Shown piece after piece: positions 44,373 to 54,978 of a stretch of DNA of 64,000 bases. The position numbers were made by a program, and so were the translations under genes. Source of the DNA: Heracleum sosnowskyi. Its lineage: Eukaryota; Streptophyta; Magnoliopsida; Apiales; Apiaceae. A model generated the notes under the pieces. That model was given only the letters and a program-made list of their open reading frames with translations, did not search any database and had not been told where the DNA came from. Location of the stretch: positions 82,236,685 through 82,300,684 of the forward strand of contig CM061238.1 in the NCBI GenBank assembly GCA_030848705.1, in the 5' to 3' direction. Position 1 is the stretch's first letter. Each line of letters opens with the position of its first letter.

Positions 44373-45680
44373 ATGCCTCCACGAAGAATGAGAACTAGGG
44401 CTAACCCCCGTGAATCTGAGGATCAAGAAAGCCACAACCAAAGTAGGGAAGACCCTGAAAATGAGGAAGAGATAGATGAAGATTATAATGAGCAGAACGA
44501 CTCCCAGTATGGAGAGGCAGATGAATCCTTTTTCACTGCGGAATTTGAGGCTGACGAAGAGGAAGTTGAAGAGGAACAAGGAATAGAGAACCAGGGTGGA
44601 GACCCCATGAGTCAGTTCATGAATCTACTCAGGCAAAATTTGGACCGTTATCCCCAACCACCCCAAGGAAACAACACCGTGGCAAACTCTTTCAGGGCCT
44701 TTAAGTCACTCAAGCCCCCAGAATTCCAAGGATCGGCTGACCCAGTAGAGGCAAGAGCCTGGATAAAGGAAATGGAAAAGTCCTTTGAGATTTTAAGCAT
44801 TGCGGAGGCACAGAAGACTGTTTTCGCCACTTACCTTCTGAAAGGAGAGGCCAACTATTGGTGGGAGGCCAAGAAGAACATGGAGACGGATGCTATCATA
44901 ACTTGGGAAAGGTTCAAACAACTGTTTCTAGAGAAGTATTTCCCAAGGTTTATGAAGACTCAAATGGAGCTCAAGCTTTTAGAACTGAAGCAGAATAACC
45001 TATCAGTGGCTGATTATGAGGCAAAATTTACCGAACTATCAAGGTTTGTGCCAGAGTTTGTAGATACCGAAGAGAAGAAAGCTAATAGGTTTCAACAAGG
45101 GTTGAAGCAGTGGATTCAGAATCGCGTGGCAGTCTTGGAGATTTCAGACTATGCCACATTGGTGCAGAAGGCTTCAATCGTGGAAGCAGAGAGTGATCAG
45201 ATGCAGAGGGAAAGAGAGAAAGGAGGGATAAAAAGGAAGCATGCAAGTATGGACGGAGGTTCTGCAGGAGGAAACCCCCAAAATAGGTTTAACCGCGGGG
45301 CAGTCTCCCTACCTGAAAGGAATATGGGGTACAAGCGACCCGTAAGCGCAAGCGTAAACCAGGGCGGCAACCCATCAGGAGTGTCCCACTCCCACCAATC
45401 TCGACCTCCATTACCAGTATGTACAAATTGTGGAAGGAAACACCCCGGTGTGTGCAACCAGAAACAGATAACCTGTTATAAGTGTGGGCGAGGGGGCCAT
45501 TATGCTAACTCTTGTACCGCAGCTAACCCTAGCGTCAGCAGAAACCCCACTTGTTTTCAGTGTGGACGTCAAGGTCATATGAAGAAGGATTGCCCCATGA
45601 ACCGACCTGCAGCATCAGGGGCAAGCAAAGCTGCCTCCAATAAGCCACCAACTGCTAGGACTTTCAACATGACAATGTAG
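44373..45680 (+). CDS. Gypsy gag, 435 codons, ended by a premature TAG
   Basis: ATG at 44373 lies 5 nt after a TTTTCAG acceptor-like site. The acidic N-terminus is followed by the retrotransposon gag domain (residues about 110-265: ARAWIKEMEKSFEIL, TYLLKGEANYWWEAKK, FLEKYFPRFMKTQMELKLLE). CCHC knuckles lie at about 370-412 (CYKCGRGGHYANSC, CFQCGRQGHMKKDC), with a Cys-rich CTNCGRKHPGVC before them. The stop TAG at 45678-45680 falls in NMTM-stop-DAVRNTDV, where related elements usually carry Gln (CAG), so it is probably a C-to-T nonsense mutation. Pol continues in the same frame. Gag would form the particle shell. Confidence 0.9.
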   Translation: MPPRRMRTRANPRESEDQESHNQSREDPENEEEIDEDYNEQNDSQYGEADESFFTAEFEADEEEVEEEQGIENQGGDPMSQFMNLLRQNLDRYPQPPQGNNTVANSFRAFKSLKPPEFQGSADPVEARAWIKEMEKSFEILSIAEAQKTVFATYLLKGEANYWWEAKKNMETDAIITWERFKQLFLEKYFPRFMKTQMELKLLELKQNNLSVADYEAKFTELSRFVPEFVDTEEKKANRFQQGLKQWIQNRVAVLEISDYATLVQKASIVEAESDQMQREREKGGIKRKHASMDGGSAGGNPQNRFNRGAVSLPERNMGYKRPVSASVNQGGNPSGVSHSHQSRPPLPVCTNCGRKHPGVCNQKQITCYKCGRGGHYANSCTAANPSVSRNPTCFQCGRQGHMKKDCPMNRPAASGASKAASNKPPTARTFNMTM

Positions 45681-45686
45681 GATGCC

Positions 45687-47276
45687 GTGAGGAACACGGA
45701 TGTGATAGCAGGTACCTTTTCTCTGAATTCAGTTAGCGCAAATGTTTTATTTGATTCTGGAGCAACTAAATCTTTTATATCGAGGGATTTTGCGCATAAA
45801 TTGAAACTTAGAGCCCAACCATTAAAGGATTCCCTACAAGTAGAAATAGTTAACCACGAAATAGTCCCAGTTAATCAGATTCACCCCAACTGCAAATTGG
45901 AAATAGGGGAACAGTCTTTTTGTGTGGATTTGATTCCTTTTAAATTAGGAGAATTTGATGTCATTTTGGGGATGGATTGGTTGTCTCGCAATAACGCGCA
46001 GATAGATTGTAAAGGGAAAAAGGTTAGATTAAATACCCCAGGGAAGAAGGAAATAGTGTTTAAGGGAATGAAACAGACCCAAAAATTTCTAACCATGGCG
46101 CAAACCAAAAGATTGTTGCGAAAGGGAAACGAGGCTTACTTAGCGCATGTTGTAGACACCCAGAAAGAGGTGCCCAGGATACAGGACATCCCAGTAGTCA
46201 ATGAGTTCGAAGATGTGTTTCCACAAGGTCTTCCAGGATTACCACCCGATCGGGTAATTGAGTTTGCTATTGAGTTAGCCCCGGGGACGGCGCCAGTTTC
46301 GAAGGCCCCGTACCGGTTAGCCCCAGTAGAAATGAAAGAGCTAGCTACCCAGTTACAAGAACTGTTGGAGAAGGGTATGATAAGACCCAGTGTGTCGCCA
46401 TGGGGGGCACCAGTGTTGTTTGTTAAGAAGAAAGATGGGAGTATGAGGTTATGCATCGACTACCGAGAGTTGAACAAGTTAACTATAAAGAATAAGTACC
46501 CATTACCCAGAATAGACGATTTGTTCGACCAGCTAAAGGATGTTGTGTACTTCTCTAAAATTGACCTGAGAACCGGATATCACCAATTAAAGATTAAACC
46601 CGAAGATATCCCAAAGACTGCATTCCGTACCAGATATGGACATTATGAGTTCTTGGTGATGTCGTTTGGATTGACCAATGCCCCAGCAGCTTTCATGGAT
46701 TTGATGAATAGGGTGTTTAAGCAGTATTTGGATAAGTTCGTTATAGTTTTCATCGATGATATTCTTATCTACTCAAAGACAGAGGCAGAACATGCAGAAC
46801 ATTTGAGGATAACCCTAGAAATACTCAGGAAGGAACAATTGTATGCCAAATTCGCAAAGTGTGAATTCTGGCGAGATGAGGTTCAGTTTTTAGGACATGT
46901 GATCAATAAGGAGGGAGTGTTGGTTGACCCCTCCAAGATAGAGGCAGTTTCAAACTGGGAACGGCCAACCACACCAACAAAGGTAAGGAGTTTCATAGGA
47001 TTAGCAGGGTATTATAGAAGATTTGTTAAGGATTTTGCGAAAATCGCAGCCCCGTTAACCCGACTTACCCGTAAAACTGAGAAATTTGAATGGACGGAAA
47101 AGTGCGAGAATAGTTTCCAAGAGCTAAAGAAGAGATTGGTGACTGCCCCTGTGTTGGCATTACCAGATGGAAAAGGAGATTTTGTGATTTACAGTGATGC
47201 TTCGCATAAGGGATTAGGGTGCGTGCTGACGCAGCACGGTAAGGTAATCGCGTATGCATCAAGACAATTGAAATAA
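45687..47276 (+). CDS. Gypsy protease, reverse transcriptase and start of RNase H
   Basis: Same frame as gag. Protease motif VLFDSGATKSFIS is near residues 19-31. The RT region has VLFVKKKDGSMRLCIDYREL and KIDLRTGYHQLKI. The active site is VFIDDILIYS near 46750 (the [YF]xDD box, here FIDD), followed by CEFWRDEVQFLGHVI. The RNase H start IYSDASHKGLGCVL lies near 47190. TAA at 47274-47276 interrupts in RQLK-stop-YEIRYPTHDLELAAVV, a premature stop. These enzymes copy the RNA genome to DNA. Confidence 0.93.
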   Translation: MRNTDVIAGTFSLNSVSANVLFDSGATKSFISRDFAHKLKLRAQPLKDSLQVEIVNHEIVPVNQIHPNCKLEIGEQSFCVDLIPFKLGEFDVILGMDWLSRNNAQIDCKGKKVRLNTPGKKEIVFKGMKQTQKFLTMAQTKRLLRKGNEAYLAHVVDTQKEVPRIQDIPVVNEFEDVFPQGLPGLPPDRVIEFAIELAPGTAPVSKAPYRLAPVEMKELATQLQELLEKGMIRPSVSPWGAPVLFVKKKDGSMRLCIDYRELNKLTIKNKYPLPRIDDLFDQLKDVVYFSKIDLRTGYHQLKIKPEDIPKTAFRTRYGHYEFLVMSFGLTNAPAAFMDLMNRVFKQYLDKFVIVFIDDILIYSKTEAEHAEHLRITLEILRKEQLYAKFAKCEFWRDEVQFLGHVINKEGVLVDPSKIEAVSNWERPTTPTKVRSFIGLAGYYRRFVKDFAKIAAPLTRLTRKTEKFEWTEKCENSFQELKKRLVTAPVLALPDGKGDFVIYSDASHKGLGCVLTQHGKVIAYASRQLK

Positions 47277-47330
47277 TATGAGATTCGATATCCTACTCAC
47301 GATCTAGAACTAGCAGCAGTAGTTTTCGCT

Positions 47331-49073
47331 TTGAAGATTTGGAGGCACTACTTGTATGGAGAGAAGTGCGAGATTTACACTGACCATAAGAGCCTCAAAT
47401 ACATTTTTACCCAGAAGGAGCTCAACATGCGCCAGAGAAGATGGTTAGAGCTGATCAAGGATTATGACTGTGAAATTCTTTATCACCCGGGGAAAGCCAA
47501 TGTGGTGGCTGACGCCCTTAGTAGGAAAGAGAGACTCAAGATGATAATGTCTTCAGAAGAGCTGATTAGAGAATTTGAAAAGATGGAAATAGAAGTGAAG
47601 GTAACCGGAGACGGTACCGAAAAGCTGTTTGAGATTTCACTACAGCCAGAGTTGTTAGAAAAGATCAGAAGATGTCAAGAAAGAATGATGAGTGAAGACA
47701 GACAGTCAATGACCGGAGAAGAGATCCACACTGTCAAGGATGATAAAGGAATAATGAGGTATACTTACCGAATTTGGGTTCCGAATGTTCGAGAACTAAA
47801 GGACGAGATTTTACACGAGAGTCACAGTTCAAGGTATTCAATTCACCCAGGAAGCACAAAGATGTATGGAGATTTGAAAGAATACTACTGGTGGCCTAAC
47901 ATGAAAAAAGACGTAGCAGAGTGGGTAAGCAGATGCTTGACCTGCCAACGAGTGAAAGCAGAACACCAGAGACCCAGTGGGCTTTTACGACCCCTAGATA
48001 TTCCCGAATGGAAATGGGAACACCTAGCCATGGACTTCGTAGTAGGTTTGCCAAGGACCAAGGCCAATCATGACACCATATGGGTAATCATAGACAGACT
48101 GACGAAGTCAGCTCACTTTCTTCCGATCAACGAAAGGTACACTGTCGATAGACTAGTGGATATTTACTTGAAAGAAATAGTGGTGCGACACGGAGTCCCA
48201 GTCGCCATAGTATCTGACCGAGATCCCAGATTTAACTCCAGATTTTGGAGAAGCTTCCAAGAATGTGTAGGAACCCGGTTGAATATGAGTACTGCCTATC
48301 ACTCGCAAACAGACGGACAAAGTGAAAGGACCATCCAAACACTAGAGGATATGTTAAGGGTCTGTGCTATAGACTTTAAAGGAAGTTGGGATGATCACCT
48401 GCCACTGATTGAGTTTTCCTACAACAATAGTTTTCATGCAAGCATAGGAATGCCGCCTTACGAGGCCCTTTATGGAAGAAGATGTCGATCTCCCTTGTAT
48501 TGGGATGAAGTTGGAGAGAGAAAGATGCTTGGGCCCGAAGTGGTCCAACGGACTAAGGACATAGTCGATCTAATCAGAGGACGACTAGTAGCAGCCCAAG
48601 ATAGACAAAAGAAGTATGCTGATTTGGACCGGAAAGATAAGGAATATGAAGTGGGAGACCTAGTGTTCTTAAAGGTATCTCCTTGGAAAGGTTTAATGAG
48701 GTTTGGAAAGAAAGGAAAACTGAGTCCTAGATACATTGGACCATTTGAGATCTTAAGACGTATTGGAAAGTTAGCATATGAGCTAGCATTACCCCCAAAC
48801 CTGCAACAAGTGCATAATGTGTTTCATGTTTCAATGCTGAGGAAATACAACCCGGATGCTAAGCACATAGTGGAATACGAACACGTAGACATGCAGCCAG
48901 ACCTTACCTATGTGGAGCAACCTGTGGAAATCATAGATCAAAAGGAACAAGTGCTCCGGAACAAGGTCATCAAGCTAGTCAGAGTTTTGTGGCAAAACCA
49001 TAATATGGAAGAATCAACCTGGGAACTAGAAAGTGCTATGCTGGAAAAGTACCCCCATTTGTTTTCAAACTGA
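47331..49073 (+). CDS. Gypsy RNase H end, integrase and chromodomain-like tail
   Basis: Continues the gag-pol frame; reading is open from just after 47276, and the codon at 47331 is TTG, not a real start. RNase H ends with YTDHKSLKYIFTQ and ILYHPGKANVVADALSR. Integrase has the HHCC zinc region (HPGSTKMYGDLKEYYWWP, CLTCQRVK). Its DDE core shows AMDFVVGLP, IVSDRDPRFNS and HSQTDGQSERTIQ. The GPFEILRRIGKLAYELALP module follows, then a C-terminal chromodomain-like tail (LRNKVIKLVRVLWQNHNMEE, then STWELE). Such tails direct Tekay/chromovirus integration to chromatin. The stop is followed at once by the polypurine tract. Confidence 0.93.
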   Translation: MKIWRHYLYGEKCEIYTDHKSLKYIFTQKELNMRQRRWLELIKDYDCEILYHPGKANVVADALSRKERLKMIMSSEELIREFEKMEIEVKVTGDGTEKLFEISLQPELLEKIRRCQERMMSEDRQSMTGEEIHTVKDDKGIMRYTYRIWVPNVRELKDEILHESHSSRYSIHPGSTKMYGDLKEYYWWPNMKKDVAEWVSRCLTCQRVKAEHQRPSGLLRPLDIPEWKWEHLAMDFVVGLPRTKANHDTIWVIIDRLTKSAHFLPINERYTVDRLVDIYLKEIVVRHGVPVAIVSDRDPRFNSRFWRSFQECVGTRLNMSTAYHSQTDGQSERTIQTLEDMLRVCAIDFKGSWDDHLPLIEFSYNNSFHASIGMPPYEALYGRRCRSPLYWDEVGERKMLGPEVVQRTKDIVDLIRGRLVAAQDRQKKYADLDRKDKEYEVGDLVFLKVSPWKGLMRFGKKGKLSPRYIGPFEILRRIGKLAYELALPPNLQQVHNVFHVSMLRKYNPDAKHIVEYEHVDMQPDLTYVEQPVEIIDQKEQVLRNKVIKLVRVLWQNHNMEESTWELESAMLEKYPHLFSN

Positions 49074-49092
49074 TTCCGGGACGGAATCCTTT

Positions 49093-49106
49093 TAAGGAGG
49101 GGAGAC
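49093..49106 (+). other. Polypurine tract of the gypsy element
   Basis: AAGGAGGGGAGAC directly before the 3' LTR start TGTAATATCC. Confidence 0.88.
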
Positions 49107-52100
49107 TGTAATATCCCCAAATTTTGTACTTATTTAAAAACCACTGATGAATAGTAACTTTTTCATTTAAAAATTTTTCAGACCACCCTATGTACGGGAC
49201 AGTATAATGAACTTTCAAAGTCGTATTAGTGATCTACGATGTAAATGAAGGAATGCAAAAGCTGTCAGAATCGGAAAAATAGCATTTTCTGTTTTCTCCG
49301 AAATTTCACCGATAACTGATGGATTAATCATTATTTGAAAATATTGGAGAATTTAAATTATCAATTCCATGGACATGGATTTAATAAAAGAATTAGGAAT
49401 GTCAAGAACGTTTACGGTAAACTACTTCGATAGAACACTTAAGAAACCCTGCGAACATTCTACGAGATTAAGCGGTGACGGAACAACGCGACATTTACAG
49501 GATTAAATATAGGCATGGAAGTAACATGTAACAAGATTAATCCAAGGAATGCAACAATTGTAGCATCCATGTGAAAGGAAACAAACTAGTAAAGCTGCTT
49601 TGCCACCATGATACTCCATTGCTCGACACGTGTCCTGATGATGAGGCAAATACTATGACTCACCATTTGACCACCAAAATATCAAGATAATTGTCAAGTA
49701 ACCAAGGCAAAAAGAAAAGGAAAAACTCTCCTCATTTGAAGAACAAATATTCGGCCATTTTCTTAATCAAAGGATACTTTTTCAAGAATCAATCTTCCAC
49801 TCATCCATAAATCATGTTCTTGGATTCTAAAGCTTCCATATTTCCAAACTAAGGTATTCTCTTAATCTTAGAATCATCCATTAAGGTTAACATGTTCAAA
49901 TCCTTGATTGAAGATGAGAGTGAATAGTGAAATGAATAGTAATCTTTTGTGTTCTTGATTTTGTTCTTAAGGATTAAGCTTGTTAAGGTTTATTCAAAGC
50001 TCAAGGAAGGATTATAATCTATTGTTAGTATACATCAAGCATCAAGGAAGGTATAAACTCTTGAAACCCTTAGTTATAAATGGATTTATATGGTTAGTTT
50101 TAAGTATAGTTTAGTTAGTATGATCATAAGAACGATTGATTGATTTTGATGAAAGATTGATGTTGTTTTGATGATGAACAAGTAGATGTTGGTTTTGACT
50201 ATGGTTGATGATGATTATGGATTAGTATTGATGTTGAGGAATTGACTTGATGTTTTGGTTGGATTGATCATGTAAAGTTTATGATTAAACTTTGGAATCG
50301 TTAAAACATAGCCGTTATAATGCCCGATTTTCCTTAACCTTGTTTTGTTTCGTGAAACCAAACTATACCACTTAGCCAACTTTGAGGCAATGATCAAACC
50401 CCTTAAGCGACTTATTAGAATGTGAAACTTTGTGTTAACATGCTAGGTACGTTTAGGAAGACCCTCGAAAAGATTTCGTGTTAAAAGGATTTAATCTCTA
50501 TTTTATAAAAATGTTCGAGTCGAGTATGCGCAAGAGAATTCTTAAAGAGTTAACTTGAAAACGAACTTGTTACTTGAGATAGTACTTACTTAGTTTCATA
50601 GAGATATTAAGTGATTAATCTCGGATATTTTGACTATGTATAGATCGCCGGATTGACCCGAGGCACACTACCCCTACCTCACCACCAGGCAAGTTTTCGA
50701 AACCTATGCTTACTGTTGTTGTGATAATAAACTGTTTTCATATATGATATGCAAATGAGAAGTATACATGTTTTATTTTTATTCCCAAGTACATTGAGAT
50801 ATATAAATTGCATGCTTGTTTTCGAACTGCTATATATAGCGATATTCGAGGTTATGACTTGATGTTGGGACTTATAAGCTAGATATGGGATATCAGCTAT
50901 AAGCCAGGTTTTTTTTTATAAATGCCCTAGGATAAGGGCGTGTGATTTTTCTTTAGTTCAGAAGTAATTATATATTTTTGTATATGTTAAAGATTGTTTT
51001 CTGATAAAGATATCGGGTAACTGTTATTCGATGATTATTTATTTAATGAATATTATTTTTGGAATATTCATTTAAGGTTTATTTATTTAATGAATATTAT
51101 TTTGAATATTCATTTAATCAGTATTTATTTAATGAATATTATTTTGAATATTCATTTAAGGTTTATTTATTTAATGAATATTATTTTTGAATATTCATTT
51201 AATCCTTATTTATTTAATGAATATTATTTTTGAATATTCATTTAATCATTATTTACTTAATGAATATTATTTTCGAATATTCGTTTCAGGTTTACTTATT
51301 TAATAAATATTATTCGATTATTTATTAAATACTTTTAACACGTTTTAAAAATGAGAAATATTATTTAAAGTTTATCCTCGACCTTCAATAATTATGAAGG
51401 ATATTTTAAGCTGTATTATTAATTATTTTAAATCAAGGAAAGGTTCCCAAACACTGTTTTTCCATTTAAATCTGTCTTATAAGAGGATTTAAATGTTCGC
51501 ACAACTATCAAAAATATGAGAAACCTGATTTAAGTGCCTGCTACTCATTTTTAAATTCTCAACTCAAAACTGTCAGGGGACAGATATTTTCTCGGAACAA
51601 ATTAATTGCTGCAAGTCAAATGTTGTGTTACCACCTCAACGATCGAGGGGTAAATTGATGGAACAAGTCGATATCCATTAACAAGCAATAGCTTGGGAAA
51701 TATTGGAGAATCTTCCTTTCCAACCTAGATATAACTACTTAGTGGAGTTGTATCAACAAGTATTACACTTGGGGAAAGGAGGACGATCTTTACGTTTCAG
51801 AGTCATGGATTTCATCTGAACTAGGAGTGGTGTAAGTTGTCCAGTTGCGCCGACCCATCCATTTTATTGCCCCAAATGGGCCGGGAGATCCGGGAAGACG
51901 GTAGACAATGTCAGGCCGTCGTGATTCTTCCATCTACATGTAGAAAACATATTTTTGTCGTACGACCTGCTACTGATCATAGTAAGGTTGGTACAGCGGG
52001 CGCGGTAGCAACTCCGGTATTAGTTCATCATCCAATTTTGGAATATTCCTGCAACATGTATTGGGGAGAAGAACCGATCATGTTGACAGGGGGTCGAAAA

Positions 52101-52813
52101 GTGTTCAAAGAAAATGAAGTTGCAATAAATCCTTGTAACTTAATCTTTTATTTTATGAGTTATGACTCTGATAAAACCTTATTGAGACTATATATGCATA
52201 AGTGGATTTTGGGTTACGGAAACATTATATTAATTTTCCTCGTAACTTCTTCTTTTATATTATACTAGCATCTTATCTGTTTAATGCATAGCCTATGGTT
52301 ACAAAGATATTTTTGAACTGTTATACACTGATAATTTGTCATAAACTATTTTGGTGGGCTCTATTGCTCACCCTTGCTTTATTTATTTATATCACAACAA
52401 CAGCTAGAGCAGATGGCCCGCAACAGGCACACTCTGCGCAAGCAGGTAGCAGCCGTCAGAGATTTACCCGCTGATGTCGTAGCCGCCATAGCTGAGGTAG
52501 TAAAAATCAGTGTTCTAAGCTACAGCTTTTGTGTATCAGACTTATTTATATTTATGATTAATGTAATCAACGGCAAGAACTATTAAGTGTACTTTGTAAT
52601 CATTTGGGTTTGTAATGACTTATAACTTGTGGATCCTATATCTAGATACTTATTCCAATTTCATCTCTGGGACTATAACTAGTTGTGTGTGTGGTGTTGT
52701 TATTGTGGGGTCACAGCATGCGGTTTAATTGTTTTGATTCAAGTACAAGTATTATTGATGGAAATTGAGACCGTAACGACCGGATCCCCGACCCCGGATC
52801 TGGGGCTGTTACA
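49107..52813 (+). repeat. 3' LTR of the gypsy element
   Basis: 3707 bp. Compared with the 5' LTR it lacks roughly 150 bp after TTGTTTTGTTT (about 50340) and has a 12-bp AATGATCAAACC insertion near 50389 and a few other small changes. The second copy of the candidate LTR exon is at about 52413. Confidence 0.93.
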
Positions 52814-52917
52814 TTTATGAAGCCTCTATCATGGCCATGGATACTAGTAAAATGTTGCCGGATCAAGCAAAATATTATAATGCATTGAAAGCTACAATCC
52901 TGAAAAACATGTCGTAG
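52814..52917 (+). pseudogene. Harbinger ORF1, exon 2 last part
   Basis: After the TTTAT duplication (52814-52818) the ORF1 frame resumes at 52819. It runs 32 codons, including MAMDTSKMLP, to TAG at 52915-52917. Before the insertion ORF1 would have been about 341 residues. Confidence 0.78.
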
Positions 52918-53096
52918 TTTATTTTCTGTACTTGACTTATTTTTGCTTATTATGTGATCGGCTTCAATTTGCTTATGTTATTTATCGAAGCTACTTGGTA
53001 TTTGGAATCAAAACACATATAAAAAGAAATTACATAACAATTAAGAACAGGAAAACTACATCACAAATATAAACGAAAGTACATAACAACAAAAGT

Positions 53097-54383
53097 TTAA
53101 TTCATGTCACCACCATAGATCTCCCAAAGATGCTCTACAAGGTCATTTTGCAACTGAATATGAACTTGTTTGTCTCGAATTTTTTGATGCACCTGTATGA
53201 ATTCTTTTAGATTATTTGAATGATTGCGCATCGGAGTAACAATTGGTATTGCAACATCTGTATCAAAATGTTCATCTTCGATAAGTAATTCCCTTTCATC
53301 TTCGATGTGCAAGATTATACAAGCTGTCATAATATATTTCATTGTTTCAACCTCCCAAAAACGTGATGGACCCCGAACCATTGCAAATCGAGATTGCAAA
53401 ACTCCAAATGCTCTTTCCACATCTTTTCTAACAGATTCTTGTGCCATTGCAAAATATTTTCTTTTGTTACCTTGTGGTTTTGGAATAGTTTTTACAAATG
53501 TTGGCCAAGATGGATATATACCGTCAGCAAGATAATAGCTCATGTTATATTCATTCCCGTTGATAGTAAACTTCACTTCAGGTCCACGACCTTCTGCCAA
53601 GTCTTCAAATAGATGAGATCGATCTAGTACATTGATGTCATTTAATGATCCCGGTAGCCCAAAAAAAGAATGCCAAATCCATAAGTCTTTTGAAGCTATG
53701 GCTTCTAATATTATAGTGGGTTCATGAACATGACCTGTATACATACCTTGCCAAGCAGTTGGACAATTTTTCCATTTCCAGTGTATGCAGTCGATACTAC
53801 CCAACATTCCAGGGAAGCCTCGTTGCTCATTCTCTGCCAATAATCTAGCCACATCTTCATTATTTGGTCGTCTCAAATATTCTACTCCAAATATTTCGAC
53901 AATTGTTTTAACAAATCTTTTTAGACTCTCTATTGTTGTACTCTCACCAATACGTACGTAATCATCGACAGCATCAGCTGCAGTACCATATGCAAGCATC
54001 CTAAGTGCAGCTGTCATTTTTTGAAATGATGATAATCCACGAACTCCCACAGCATCAGTTCGTTGAGTAAAGTAGTAATCATGAGTTACAACTGCTTCTT
54101 CGATTCGCAAAAATAATGATTTACGCATTCGAAATCTTCGACGAAATTGTGTTTCCGTGTATGTAGGTGTATTAGAAAAATAATCATGATACAGTCTATT
54201 ATGACCTTCTTCTCTGTTGCGATTAATGACACGGTGATTAACTACAGAACCACCATGATTTGAAATAGAATTCTCTCTTTGACGTCGATGATGAAGGTGT
54301 ACAGCAGCCATTCTCATTCTTGCTTCATGCTCTTCTTCTTCTGCTTGCATAATATCAAGAATCATTTGTGTGGTGTTGTTCAT
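53097..54383 (-). CDS. PIF/Harbinger transposase (DDE_Tnp_4 / HARBI1-like), uninterrupted
   Basis: I start at ATG 54383 (MNNTTQMILD), giving 428 residues. The 12 codons upstream in the open frame begin with TTG. The N-terminal region has the helix-turn-helix-like QFRRRFRMRKSLFLRI and a conserved SSFQKMTAALRMLAYG. The DDE catalytic region shows SIDCIHWKWKNCP (first Asp, about 198), YYLADGIYPSWPTFVKT (second Asp, about 287) and VERAFGVLQSRF (Glu, about 323). It would cut at the TIRs and insert at TWA sites, acting in the nucleus with ORF1. No stop or frameshift is seen and the length is usual for the family. It converges with ORF1. Confidence 0.93.
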   Translation of the reverse strand: MNNTTQMILDIMQAEEEEHEARMRMAAVHLHHRRQRENSISNHGGSVVNHRVINRNREEGHNRLYHDYFSNTPTYTETQFRRRFRMRKSLFLRIEEAVVTHDYYFTQRTDAVGVRGLSSFQKMTAALRMLAYGTAADAVDDYVRIGESTTIESLKRFVKTIVEIFGVEYLRRPNNEDVARLLAENEQRGFPGMLGSIDCIHWKWKNCPTAWQGMYTGHVHEPTIILEAIASKDLWIWHSFFGLPGSLNDINVLDRSHLFEDLAEGRGPEVKFTINGNEYNMSYYLADGIYPSWPTFVKTIPKPQGNKRKYFAMAQESVRKDVERAFGVLQSRFAMVRGPSRFWEVETMKYIMTACIILHIEDERELLIEDEHFDTDVAIPIVTPMRNHSNNLKEFIQVHQKIRDKQVHIQLQNDLVEHLWEIYGGDMN

Positions 54384-54978
54384 TGAAATTGAGTAATGAA
54401 GTGTTTTAAAATATTTCAAATTTGTAGTTCCTGCAGTTCACATTTTTGTTATCTATTTATAGTAGGAAGTTCAGATGGAGTGTAAAGCTAAGAAATCAAA
54501 ATTATTGCAATTGTTGTGGCCCAGTTCTGAATGTTGCAAGTGCACTTTCACATCAACTACAAAAAAAGTAAAGCTGCTCATTCTGCAATTTTTTGAAAAG
54601 AGTAAAAAACGTATTGTCATGTCAAATTTAAATAAAGCTGCAAAATTGATATCTCGAGGATACACAATTTCTTTACGTTTTTAGTGTGTTTTCTATTGTG
54701 TATTAAATTTCATGTACAATAATTTCATATTTTTTAATTTAAAATTTTAAGATATTTGACCACAATTTAAGATCAATTCATAAATTATTAAATTTAAAGT
54801 TTAATTTTATTGAAAAAGTATGGTTTACAATTATAATATATTATTTCAAAATATAACCAACCATTATAGCCAACCCCATTGGAGCACAATACCTTACAGA
54901 TTCAACAAATTTTAGCCAATCATTATTTTATATTATTTTAGCCAACCATTTTAGCCAACCCCATTGGAGATGCTCTAA

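Larger units (their letters stand above)
39290..52813 (+). mobile_element. Tekay-like gypsy LTR retrotransposon, full length
   Basis: Starts TGTAATATCCCC and ends GGGGCTGTTACA, with a perfect TSD TTTAT (39285-39289 and 52814-52818). The LTRs are 39290-43122 (3833 bp) and 49107-52813 (3707 bp), highly similar apart from indels. Order is LTR, primer site, an extra ORF, gag, protease, RT, RNase H, integrase with chromodomain-like tail, polypurine tract, LTR. The gag-pol frame carries two premature stops, so this copy is defective. It lies inside exon 2 of Harbinger ORF1. Confidence 0.95.
35577..54975. mobile_element. PIF/Harbinger DNA transposon with a gypsy insertion
   Basis: The ends are GAGCATCTCCAACG (35577) and the complement of CATTGGAGATGCTC (to 54975), flanked by TAA on both sides (35574-35576 and 54976-54978), the PIF/Harbinger target site. 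It encodes a Myb/SANT-like ORF1 on the plus strand and a DDE transposase on the minus strand, converging. Subtracting the gypsy element (39290-52813 plus one TSD copy) leaves about 5.9 kb. The transposase frame is uninterrupted; ORF1 is split by the insertion. Confidence 0.92.
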
